Origin: Candidatus Iainarchaeum sp.
GTDB lineage: Archaea; B1Sed10-29; WALL01; JAGHAM01
Length of the DNA stretch: 64,000 bases
Direction of reading: 5' to 3'
NCBI GenBank assembly: GCA_021161465.1
Contig: JAGHAM010000004.1
Location: 1-64,000 of the forward strand
Positions 51,810-59,014 of this stretch are shown here, one piece after another; within the stretch, counting starts at the first letter, position 1, and each line of letters begins with the position of its first letter. The notes under the pieces are model-generated. The model worked only from the letters and a program-made list of their open reading frames with translations. It made no database searches and was not told where the DNA came from. Both the position numbers and the translations under genes were made by a program.

Positions 51810-52771
51810 GCCAGGTTATAGTCAATTATGCGCTTCATCATCACGAAGGGCTGTGCTCCACCAATCAAGCTATCACCGATGTAAAAGGAGGGGGCTACTA
51901 TGGCTCCTTCTTTTATTGCCAGCTGGTAGTCTCCCTGTACTGTGCTTACCTTTTCCCCGTTTCCAAAGCATGTGTTGAACTCTTCCATATCGAGACCAAC
52001 CTTCATAGCATAGCTCTTTAAGTCTTCGTCAGACAGTGCATCCTTCAAAGATTCTGGATCCCAGTTATCATAAAGCACATCATGATATTCCCAGAATTTA
52101 CCTTGGTCATAAGCGCATTCTGCTGCCTCTGCTGCCCTTTCTGACCTAGGGTGTATGCTTGTGAGCGGGAAGTTGATGAATACATATTTTGCCTTGCCAG
52201 TGTCAACATAATCTTTTATGATTTTCTTGTAGGTTGTTCTGTAGAAGTTCCTGCAGTATGCACAGTCGAAATCACCAAATTCAACTATCGTGAGCTTTGC
52301 TGACATATTTCCCTTTATGGGCTGTCCATCAAGGTTTATCTTCGATGGCGACAGTTCAGGTGTCATTAAAACAAAGTATATCTTTTCTATCTTTAGGGTT
52401 CTGTCATCCACCCTGACTTCTATAATCTTTAGGCCTTCGTTTGTTTTAGCTTCATAGTCTACAAGCCATTTGCCATTAGCGAAATTGTATCTGGTATTTT
52501 TTATTGAACCGCCGTATCTAAGGCGTGTCAGAGTACTTAGCACAAGATGGTTCACATCATTATTTGTCCTTATTGGAAGGATTATGTTGGAAACAGACGA
52601 GGAGGGCACATTCATGTTGCATACCCTCTCCTCTTTTAGCACTTGACTGGTTCCAGCAAGTATGCCAATCATCAGGGTTGCTGAGATAAATACAATTATC
52701 AAATACCATGTTCCCGGAGGTATATCCCATGGACATTCTTCGCTCAGCAACTTCTTGAGCTTTTCCATCAT
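51806..52771 (-). CDS. Membrane-anchored DsbA-family thiol oxidoreductase
   Basis: The protein is ~321 aa from ATG 52771. One N-terminal membrane helix (WYLIIVFISATLMIGILAG) is followed by a ~100-residue extracellular linker and then a DsbA/thioredoxin domain with the active site FDCAYCRNFY (CxxC) and a cis-Pro region GAIVAPSFYIGD. It should form or shuffle disulfides outside the membrane, relevant to the many Cys-rich lipoproteins encoded here. It lies 20 nt downstream of the mature tRNA-Ile 3' end on the same strand. Upstream in-frame codons run into the tRNA and are not used. Confidence 0.88.
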   Translation of the reverse strand: MMEKLKKLLSEECPWDIPPGTWYLIIVFISATLMIGILAGTSQVLKEERVCNMNVPSSSVSNIILPIRTNNDVNHLVLSTLTRLRYGGSIKNTRYNFANGKWLVDYEAKTNEGLKIIEVRVDDRTLKIEKIYFVLMTPELSPSKINLDGQPIKGNMSAKLTIVEFGDFDCAYCRNFYRTTYKKIIKDYVDTGKAKYVFINFPLTSIHPRSERAAEAAECAYDQGKFWEYHDVLYDNWDPESLKDALSDEDLKSYAMKVGLDMEEFNTCFGNGEKVSTVQGDYQLAIKEGAIVAPSFYIGDSLIGGAQPFVMMKRIIDYNLA

Positions 52772-52805
52772 GTTATTACTCCATTTGTAGGTGGGCGCGA
52801 AGGGA

Positions 52806-53126
52806 CTTTCCACCCCAATAGGGGGTTTGAGGCGCACCAACCTTCCCTGCACACATGGATTTGATAACCTTCTATCTCCATGCAGGTACCCTCTGCAGGG
52901 TTAGAGGTTCGTCCAGACCATAAGTCTAAACGTGTGCACCCTTTTCTTCCTGCGTATCGGGTGGCCTCGTGCCACCCCTGCAGGTTTAGAGATTCGTTCT
53001 AGACTGTAGGTCTAGAACGGGTGCAACCCTCCTGGTGCAACCAATCTTCCTACAATCGGGATACGGATGATATTCCATCCCCATGCAGGTTTAGAAAGGG
53101 TGCAACCCTCCTGGTGCAACCAATCT
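52806..53126 (-). other. T-loop (59/60) intron of tRNA-Ile, 321 nt, modular
   Basis: It is built from the same hairpin modules as the tRNA-Gly T-loop intron: CTAAACCTGCA-hairpin-GTAGG, CTCTAAACCTGCA-hairpin-ACGCAGG, and a degenerate CTCTAACCCTGCAGAGGGTACCTGCA unit. Two copies of a 30-nt link occur (53098-53127 and 53019-53048). There is no protein-coding frame of note. Confidence 0.85.
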
Positions 53127-53127
53127 T
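53019..53127 (-). repeat. 30-nt direct repeat bounding a module in the tRNA-Ile intron
   Basis: The 30 nt reading AAGATTGGTTGCACCAGG and then AGGGTTGCACCC on the minus strand occur at 53127-53098 and identically at 53048-53019. They bracket one hairpin module. The first copy starts at A59 of the tRNA T-loop, so the inserted module may have duplicated its target. Confidence 0.9.
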
Positions 53128-53330
53128 TCGAACCCTCGGCCTCAGGTTATCCTCAGCCACGCTGAGTGTACCAGAACGGGCCTTATAAGACCTGCGCTCT
53201 GACCTGGCTAAGCTACGCGCCCACATTTATGGTTTAGCGCTTTATATATTTAAAACCTACTTTAGTGATTATCTCCTTTATATTCGTTTTACCAGCACTT
53301 TTTTAATGTAGTTAATCTTAATTTTCCCCT

Positions 53331-53966
53331 ATGGTGTTTTGGGATCTTGAATCAAAACGTCAGTCAATACATCTGGTTTTTGGGGTATTGTTTGCATTTA
53401 TTGTGTACATGTTGAAACCCGAGCAGAGCTTTGCATTTTTACTTGGTGGGGCAGCTTTGACTCTCCTGTTATCGTTGGAGATATCTGAGGGTAGGAAGGT
53501 TCCTGTGTTTTACTGGGTTGTTAGGCATACAGAAAGGGCGAACAATAAACCAGGCAGTGGGGTGACGTGGTACTTCTTTGGAGTTTTGCTGACATTCTCA
53601 ATATTTTATTTCTATTTCAATGTGCCGAAGGAGATAATTGTAGCATCCATGTTGATTCTCGCTATTGGGGACTCAGTTTGCACAGGGCTTGGGAGAAAGC
53701 TTGGCAGAAGGCTCCTACCCAAGACACAGACAAAATCATGGGCGGGTAGTGGGCTCGGATTCTTATTTTCATTCTTAGGCGCGTCTGTGCCCCTGGCTAA
53801 TATTTTCCCGCCAGAGCAAACAGTGACCATCGCACTGATTGGTGCAGCTGTTGGGATGCTAACAGAAGCATATCTAAGGAAGCTCAATGATAACTTAACT
53901 ATCCCAGTAGTTTCATGTGCTGCGATGAGCTTAGCAGCTTATTGGCTTGGTTGGATTGCAATTTAA
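53331..53966 (+). CDS. Polyprenol (dolichol) kinase-like membrane protein
   Basis: This 211-aa polytopic protein has SEC59/DGK1-type motifs: SKRQSIHLVFGVL at the start, LEISEGRKVPVF, LAIGDSVCTGLGRKLGRRL and TKSWAGSGLGFLF. These are the CTP-binding and GD...G..G...KS..G features of this kinase family. It phosphorylates polyprenol lipids for glycan carriers (family knowledge). It is the unfused counterpart of the kinase half at 33012. Confidence 0.78.
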   Translation: MVFWDLESKRQSIHLVFGVLFAFIVYMLKPEQSFAFLLGGAALTLLLSLEISEGRKVPVFYWVVRHTERANNKPGSGVTWYFFGVLLTFSIFYFYFNVPKEIIVASMLILAIGDSVCTGLGRKLGRRLLPKTQTKSWAGSGLGFLFSFLGASVPLANIFPPEQTVTIALIGAAVGMLTEAYLRKLNDNLTIPVVSCAAMSLAAYWLGWIAI

Positions 53967-54029
53967 GATAATAGTGTCTTAGCCGCCACCTTGACAGCCC
54001 TCATCATAAAGGCGCCACAAGATTGCACT

Positions 54030-54494
54030 CTAAGGTAATGGTGTCTTAGTGAGATCAGCCCGGGTTACCAATCCTAGCAGTTTGCCATTCTCCACCACAG
54101 GCAGATGTGTTAACTTCTTTTTGGACATTATATCAGCTGCTTCAGTAACATGCATCTCAGGCTTTGCGGTTACTGGACTTTTGTCCATAATGTCTTTCAC
54201 TCTATTGTGTTTCAGTTTGCTGAATTCATTTTCCGCTTCATCTATCTCCGCCCACAGGTCTTCAGCTACTTCAATTACATCGAACGGTGAAGGCAGAATA
54301 AGCTCGGCTCCAAACTCATGGACTTCCATGAACTTTAGAATTTGTTCGTTTGTCAGCAGCCCTACGAGTTTGCCTTCCTCAACCACTGGTGCCCCGCTTA
54401 TTTTTTCTTTCTTAAACTTTCTTATTGCATCAACTATAGGCTCATTTGGGCTTAGCGTTATTGGTTCTTTTATCATTACATCCTTGACCAGCAT
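54030..54494 (-). CDS. CBS-domain pair protein
   Basis: The protein is 154 aa from ATG 54494 (MLVKDVMIKEPITL). Two CBS repeats are clear: DAIRKFKKEKISGAPVVEEG with LVGLLTNEQIL, and EAADIMSKKKLTHLPVVENG with LLGLVTRADL. Stand-alone CBS pairs bind adenine nucleotides. Its partner is unknown. Confidence 0.88.
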   Translation of the reverse strand: MLVKDVMIKEPITLSPNEPIVDAIRKFKKEKISGAPVVEEGKLVGLLTNEQILKFMEVHEFGAELILPSPFDVIEVAEDLWAEIDEAENEFSKLKHNRVKDIMDKSPVTAKPEMHVTEAADIMSKKKLTHLPVVENGKLLGLVTRADLTKTPLP

Positions 54495-54748
54495 GAAGAA
54501 TATAACGCAGCACAACTATTAAAAACTTTTGGGGAGAAAGAGCAGACGATTTTTATGAAGCGGAGCTGTCCTCCTGATCATACTATCACCCTCTTGCTTA
54601 CTATAATGGGGGCAAATCAATTGTGACATGATAAGGACAGAACATATAAAGGAAAATTGCATCGAAGACGTTAGGTCAGCGAAAAGGTAAGAAACACTTA
54701 AAAAGCATGGAGTCTAAAATATATGAGTAATTCTGTAAAGGTGTTCAA

Positions 54749-55039
54749 ATGAAGGTTAAAGACTTACAGGTTAGAAAATCTGTTGATTCTATCGAATTGG
54801 AGATAGTTAGTATTGATGAGCCGAGGACTTGGTCGAACCCACGTGGTTCTGGAAGGGTTGCTTCTGCAACGGCTAAAGATGATACTGGTGAGGTTAAACT
54901 GACTCTCTGGAATGATGACATTGACAAGGTCAAGAAAGGAGATACAATAGTCATAGAAAATGGATGGGTTGGAGAGTTCCAGGGAGAGAAGCAGTTATCC
55001 ACAGGAAGGTACGGGAAGCTCACGGTTAACCCAAAATAA
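54749..55039 (+). CDS. Single OB-fold nucleic-acid-binding protein (RPA-like)
   Basis: The 96-aa protein has the five-strand OB-fold pattern of archaeal RPA/ssDNA-binding domains: SIELEIVSIDEPRTW, ATAKDDTGEVKLTLWNDD, GDTIVIENGWVGEFQGE and LSTGRYGKLTV. It consists of one OB fold only, without zinc finger or second domain, so it may act alone or with a partner. The upstream gap 54516-54748 shows no gene or clear RNA. Confidence 0.82.
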   Translation: MKVKDLQVRKSVDSIELEIVSIDEPRTWSNPRGSGRVASATAKDDTGEVKLTLWNDDIDKVKKGDTIVIENGWVGEFQGEKQLSTGRYGKLTVNPK

Positions 55040-55067
55040 TAAAAAACATCACCGGTAAAACAATCTT

Positions 55068-56735
55068 ATGCTTGAGTTTAGAAAGCAGGTAGCTGTTGCC
55101 TTGTCAAAGGCCTCTGGCGTTGAAGTCAAGCCCAGGGAATTGACCATACCACCAAATCCAGAGTTAGGTGACTTATCTTCTAATGTGGCTTTTCAGCTTC
55201 CTGGGAACCCGAAGGAAAACTCGGAGAAGATAGCTGGGAGGATAAAACCGAGAGGGCTTATTTCTAAAGTTGAAACCAAGGGACCTTACATAAACTTCTT
55301 TCTAAACTGGGCCGAATTCAATCGATTGACCATAGCTACTGCACTGAAACACAATTATGGTAAAAACACGGACTACACAGGGAAGACAGCAATGGTTGAA
55401 TACAGCCAACCAAATCCAAATAAGCCTCAGCATGTTGGGCATTTGAGAAATAACCTTCTAGGCATGGCAGTTTCAAATATACTGGAAGCTAACGGTTGGG
55501 AGGTTGTTAAAGCTAATCTTATAAACGACCGTGGCATCCACATATGCAAGGCCATGCTTGGATACCTCAAGTGGGGGGAGGGCAAAGAGCCCAATGAAAA
55601 GCCAGACCACTTCGTTGCTAAGTTTTACCAGCGCTTTGTCATGGAGGAGGCTAAGGACCCTGAGCTAACTAAGGAAGCCCAGGAGATGTTGAGGAAGTGG
55701 GAAGCAGGTGACCCACAGGTAAGGGCGCTATGGAGGAAGATAGTAGATTGGGCCTATAAAGGCTGGAACGAGACTTACTCCATGACAGGGACTGAGTTTG
55801 ACGTTTGGTTCTACGAAAGCGAGACGTATCTGGATGGAAAGAGGATTGTTGATAGTGGTTTGAAGAGAGGGGTGTTCAAGAAGGCTGATGATGGGAGTGT
55901 TTATGCAGAACTTGAACCAGAGTTGCCGAATAAAACAGTGCTCCGTTCAGATGGAACTTCTATTTACATAACTAACGATTTAGCTCTTGCAAAGAGAAAG
56001 TTTGAGAGCTATCCGTTGGATAAGAGTATTTATGTGATTGGCTCCGCTCAAAATACTTATATGAAACAGCTTTTCAGGATTCTAAAGCTGCTTGGTTTTG
56101 AGTGGTCGGATAAGTGTTGTCATTTATCCTATGGTATGGTTTCATTGCCAGAAGGGAAGATGTCTTCAAGGCTTGGCAGGATGATTTACGCTGATGACTT
56201 GCTGGATGAAGTTATCAACCTGGCGGAGAAGGAAGCCGAGAAAAAGGGTATCAGCGAGGATGTTAAGGAGACGGCTAAGCACGTTGGGCTGGCTGCTATC
56301 AAATTTAACTTTCTGAAGGTTAACCATAGGAAAGACATATTGTTTGAGAAGGAAAAGGCAGTTTCGTTTGAGGGAGATACCGGGCCTTATGTGCAGTATG
56401 CCCATGCTAGGTGCAATCAAATAATTGAAAAACTTGGCAGCTATGGAAAGCCAAATTACTCCAAGCTGACAACACTCCACGAGCGCGAACTCGTGAAGAA
56501 GATAAGTGAGTTCCCTGAGATTGTGAGGGAGTGTGGGGAAACTCTTGAGACACACCCTATAGCTAATTATCTGCTTGAGCTGACGCACACGTTCTCTGAT
56601 TTCTATGCTAATTGCCCCGTGATACAGTCCAGAGGCTCTTTAAGGGCAGCTCGTGCTGATTTGGTGAAAGCAACTAAGGGAGTTCTATCTACTGGATTAA
56701 GCTTGCTTGGTATAAAACCATTGGAGAAGATGTGA
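55068..56735 (+). CDS. argS: Arginyl-tRNA synthetase
   Basis: This 555-aa class I enzyme charges tRNA-Arg, including the tRNA at 57699. It has an N-terminal Arg-S additional domain (~1-95), PNKPQHVGHLRNNLLG (HIGH), the LINDRGIHICKA segment, GKMSSRLGRMIY (KMSKS-like) and a C-terminal DALR anticodon-binding domain with YVQYAHARCNQI. It is directly followed by thiL with no gap (stop TGA 56733-56735, GTG 56736). Confidence 0.96.
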   Translation: MLEFRKQVAVALSKASGVEVKPRELTIPPNPELGDLSSNVAFQLPGNPKENSEKIAGRIKPRGLISKVETKGPYINFFLNWAEFNRLTIATALKHNYGKNTDYTGKTAMVEYSQPNPNKPQHVGHLRNNLLGMAVSNILEANGWEVVKANLINDRGIHICKAMLGYLKWGEGKEPNEKPDHFVAKFYQRFVMEEAKDPELTKEAQEMLRKWEAGDPQVRALWRKIVDWAYKGWNETYSMTGTEFDVWFYESETYLDGKRIVDSGLKRGVFKKADDGSVYAELEPELPNKTVLRSDGTSIYITNDLALAKRKFESYPLDKSIYVIGSAQNTYMKQLFRILKLLGFEWSDKCCHLSYGMVSLPEGKMSSRLGRMIYADDLLDEVINLAEKEAEKKGISEDVKETAKHVGLAAIKFNFLKVNHRKDILFEKEKAVSFEGDTGPYVQYAHARCNQIIEKLGSYGKPNYSKLTTLHERELVKKISEFPEIVRECGETLETHPIANYLLELTHTFSDFYANCPVIQSRGSLRAARADLVKATKGVLSTGLSLLGIKPLEKM

Positions 56736-57668
56736 GTGCCAAAGCTGTCCGATTTAGGTGAACGTGAGGTCATCAGAAGGGTTCGGAGACTTCTGAAGAG
56801 GCCAGGCATATTGACTCAGCTTGATGAGGATGCTGAGATATTCAAAACAAAAGGCTTTTTAGCGGTGACAACGGAGTTGCATGTTGCAGGCACGCACTTT
56901 AGAAGTTCAAGTCCTGTTAGTGTAGGAAAGCGCGTTGTAGTTTCAACACTCACTGACCTGCTGGCCAAGGGCGCGCTACCACTTTATTTCATGACTAGCA
57001 TCGGCTTGTCTAGTGATACCGACTATGAGTTTGTGAGAAAGTTATACAAGTCTATGTCCGACTCTTTGAAAGAATTTAACGCGTTTTTAATCGGTGGTGA
57101 CACAGTTGAATCCAACCAGTTGGTCATCGGCACCACAGCGATAGGCAGGGTGAAAGGGAAACCCTTGTTGAGAAAAAATGCCCGGGTGGGGGATAAGGTG
57201 GTGGTTACAGGCGAGATAGGTAACGGCGCGCTTGGCTATCTGCTCTTGAAAAAAGGGCTGGCAGGACCCAGGAAGTTTGTGAGGGCACAGCTTGAGCCGA
57301 GTGTGGACTTTAGGCTCTGCAAACGTTTGATGTCCAGGGCTAATGCTGGCATAGACATCTCAGACGGTCTCGCTTTTCAACTGGCAGAGGTTGCGAAACA
57401 ATCGGAGAAGAGAATAACTATTTTCGAGGATGAATTACCAGTGGACTCACACTTGCCAAAGCTTTGCAAAGAAAACAACTTCAACTTGGACGAGGTGCTT
57501 TTTCACATAGGAGATGATTACCAGGTGCTTTACACGATGCCTAACCCACCGAAGGGCGCGCTTGTTATAGGAGAAGTTGAGCGCGGGAGTGGATTGTTCA
57601 TAAAAAGAAAGACAGGTGAAATCCAGCCGTTGAATGGTGAAGGCTGGGAGAGTTTCAAGCGTCATTGA
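56736..57668 (+). CDS. thiL: Thiamine-monophosphate kinase
   Basis: The 310-aa protein makes thiamine diphosphate from thiamine monophosphate with ATP. Family motifs are LSDLGEREVIRRV at the start, STLTDLLAKGALPLYF, FLIGGDTVES, VVVTGEIGNGALG, NAGIDISDGLAFQL and FHIGDDYQVLYTM. A GTG start directly abuts the argS stop, so the two are co-transcribed and translationally coupled, although their pathways are unrelated. Confidence 0.93.
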   Translation: MPKLSDLGEREVIRRVRRLLKRPGILTQLDEDAEIFKTKGFLAVTTELHVAGTHFRSSSPVSVGKRVVVSTLTDLLAKGALPLYFMTSIGLSSDTDYEFVRKLYKSMSDSLKEFNAFLIGGDTVESNQLVIGTTAIGRVKGKPLLRKNARVGDKVVVTGEIGNGALGYLLLKKGLAGPRKFVRAQLEPSVDFRLCKRLMSRANAGIDISDGLAFQLAEVAKQSEKRITIFEDELPVDSHLPKLCKENNFNLDEVLFHIGDDYQVLYTMPNPPKGALVIGEVERGSGLFIKRKTGEIQPLNGEGWESFKRH

Positions 57669-57698
57669 TTTAAACTACATATACTAAAATTTTAGGGC

Positions 57699-57865
57699 GG
57701 ACGCGTAGCCTAGCCAGGATTGTTCCGTGGCAACAGCTCATGGAATCCTGATAGGGCACCGGCCTTCTAAGCCGGCTATCGGGGGTTCAAAATAAGGAGG
57801 AGGGACACGTTCCCTCCTCCCTTATAAGCCCTTCTCCTTTGCGAGTGAGTTTCCCTCCGCGTCCG
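57699..57865 (+). tRNA. tRNA-Arg (UCU) with D-loop and T-loop introns
   Basis: GGACGCG (57699-57705) pairs with CGCGTCC (57858-57864), and G73 is at 57865. D-stem GCCT/GGGC encloses a ~32-nt intron (about 57719-57750) closed by AGGATT/AATCCT. The anticodon stem CCGGC/GCCGG is intact, with loop CT-TCT-AA and anticodon TCT at 57766-57768. T-stem GGGGG/CCCTC is split by a 60-nt intron (57792-57851) after position 59. That intron is a GGAGGAGGGA/TCCCTCCTCC hairpin plus a tail. The mature tRNA is 75 nt. A TATA-like tttaaac lies upstream. Confidence 0.9.
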
Positions 57866-57906
57866 CTTCTTATTGTTATTTAAGTTACAATGAACAAAAT
57901 AACATT

Positions 57907-58647
57907 ATGCCCGGGAAGCTTGGTCATTCGATTTATACAGGTGAAATGAAGCTTAGGGAAAGTTTGATAGAGCATTTTGGGAAGCCTGATGATTACAGTG
58001 GAAGCTTGGTCGACTACAACAAGCTTCATGAGAAGACTATACAACTAAAAATAGACAATCTTTTGAAGAGGCTGAAGTCAAAGGGAGTTCTAAATGAGGA
58101 CAAGACTGTGAGAATCTTGGATATAGGCTGCTGGAAGGGCCAGGCGCTTTCTGAAGTAAAAGATTACATAGAAAAGAAAGGTTTTAATGTGGAAGCTTAT
58201 GGTGTAACACTCGTTAAGCATGACAAGCAGTCAGCAATGAAAAATGGCTTGAAGATAGTGACTGCGGATGCTGAGAGATTGCCGTTTCCAGATAACTATT
58301 TCCACTTGGTCTTATCAGTACATTCTATAGAGCATATGTATGACAAGCTTAAGGTTATTGAGGAGGCCCATAGGGTTTTAGCACCGGAAGGGCTTGCCAC
58401 ACTCCACGTGAGAACTCGAAGTTTTGCTACGGACGAAGGAAAGCCAATAAGCTTGCGCGTGCTGGCAGAGCGCATACCATCTGGAAAGTTGGTGAATCTG
58501 CAAAAGGGTTATTCAAACTTAATTGAATTTACCAAGAGAAGGGGAGAGAAGCTTAACTTCCATCTTAAAATGGTCAAGTTCGCTAGGAAATCGCCTTCCG
58601 GGGGCAGTGTTTCCTTCTATGGACCAGACCGAAAAGAATTTAAATGA
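57907..58647 (+). CDS. Class I SAM-dependent methyltransferase, 246 aa
   Basis: Motif I is RILDIGCWKGQALSEV (about residue 70). An AYGVTLVKHD strand with a basic insert, IVTADAERLPFPDNYFHLV, LSVHSIEHMYDK and LAPEGLATLHVRTR follow. This is the Methyltransf_11 group. A ~60-residue N-terminal part and a ~70-residue C-terminal extension may define the substrate. The target is unknown. Confidence 0.82.
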   Translation: MPGKLGHSIYTGEMKLRESLIEHFGKPDDYSGSLVDYNKLHEKTIQLKIDNLLKRLKSKGVLNEDKTVRILDIGCWKGQALSEVKDYIEKKGFNVEAYGVTLVKHDKQSAMKNGLKIVTADAERLPFPDNYFHLVLSVHSIEHMYDKLKVIEEAHRVLAPEGLATLHVRTRSFATDEGKPISLRVLAERIPSGKLVNLQKGYSNLIEFTKRRGEKLNFHLKMVKFARKSPSGGSVSFYGPDRKEFK

Positions 58648-58666
58648 TTTTTGCTTTATTGATGGT

Positions 58667-58963
58667 ATGGGAATTGGTAGGTTCGAGAAAAGGCTAATAG
58701 CTTCAGCTAAGCTAGCCAGCATGGAGAAGTACGGTTATTGCTATTCTGAGGATTTGGCTGTAGTTAAGGAGTACTTGCGCGATGAGGTAGAGATTGAAGA
58801 GTCTGAAGGCAACAGGGTTACTGTAACACGAAATGGGATTTCATTTGAAATTGACGTAAGGGGCATGGTGCCTAAGAAAACAGAGGTTGCCAGTTGGGCT
58901 ATCCAACCTGCAGAGGAAAGAAGAGGTAAATGGGTTTCAGTTTTTGACCCCGCAAACCACTGA
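58667..58963 (+). CDS. Hypothetical protein, ~98 aa
   Basis: Unrecognised. ATG 58667 is preferred because the TATA-like tttaaatga box at ~58639 lies about 27 nt upstream; ATG 58619 would overlap the methyltransferase gene. It is small and acidic/basic mixed, with a beta-rich central part (NRVTVTRNGISFEIDVRG) and a Trp-containing C terminus. There is no signal or membrane segment. Confidence 0.5.
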   Translation: MGIGRFEKRLIASAKLASMEKYGYCYSEDLAVVKEYLRDEVEIEESEGNRVTVTRNGISFEIDVRGMVPKKTEVASWAIQPAEERRGKWVSVFDPANH

Positions 58964-59014
58964 AGGATGCTCTCCTTTGCTAGCAAGGACTGCAGCTTTG
59001 TTTATCTGTAGAGG

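Larger units (their letters stand above)
52792..53222 (-). tRNA. tRNA-Ile (UAU) with two introns, one of 321 nt in the T-loop
   Basis: On the minus strand GGGCGCG (53222-53216) pairs with CGCGCCC (52799-52793), with A73 at 52792. D-stem is GCTT/GAGC. Anticodon stem CAGGT/ACCTG (53194-53190 / 53147-53143) has loop CT-TAT-AA, giving anticodon TAT at 53187-53185. A ~35-nt intron (about 53183-53149) is in the anticodon loop. T-stem GAGGG/CCCTT is split after position 59 (53127) and resumes at T60 (52805). The mature tRNA is 75 nt. TATA-like ttaaatatataaa lies upstream. A UAU anticodon for AUA is unusual in archaea. Confidence 0.88.

Noticed and set aside
52772-52852. N-terminal extension of the DsbA-like protein into the tRNA-Ile gene
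   Set aside because: The extra 27 codons would overlap the tRNA 3' exon and intron. The start at 52771 gives a normal cytoplasmic N terminus before the membrane helix.
54516-54748. Box C/D sRNA or tRNA in the gap before the OB-fold gene
   Set aside because: Only imperfect box-like words are present and no tRNA arms pair. It is probably a promoter region only.
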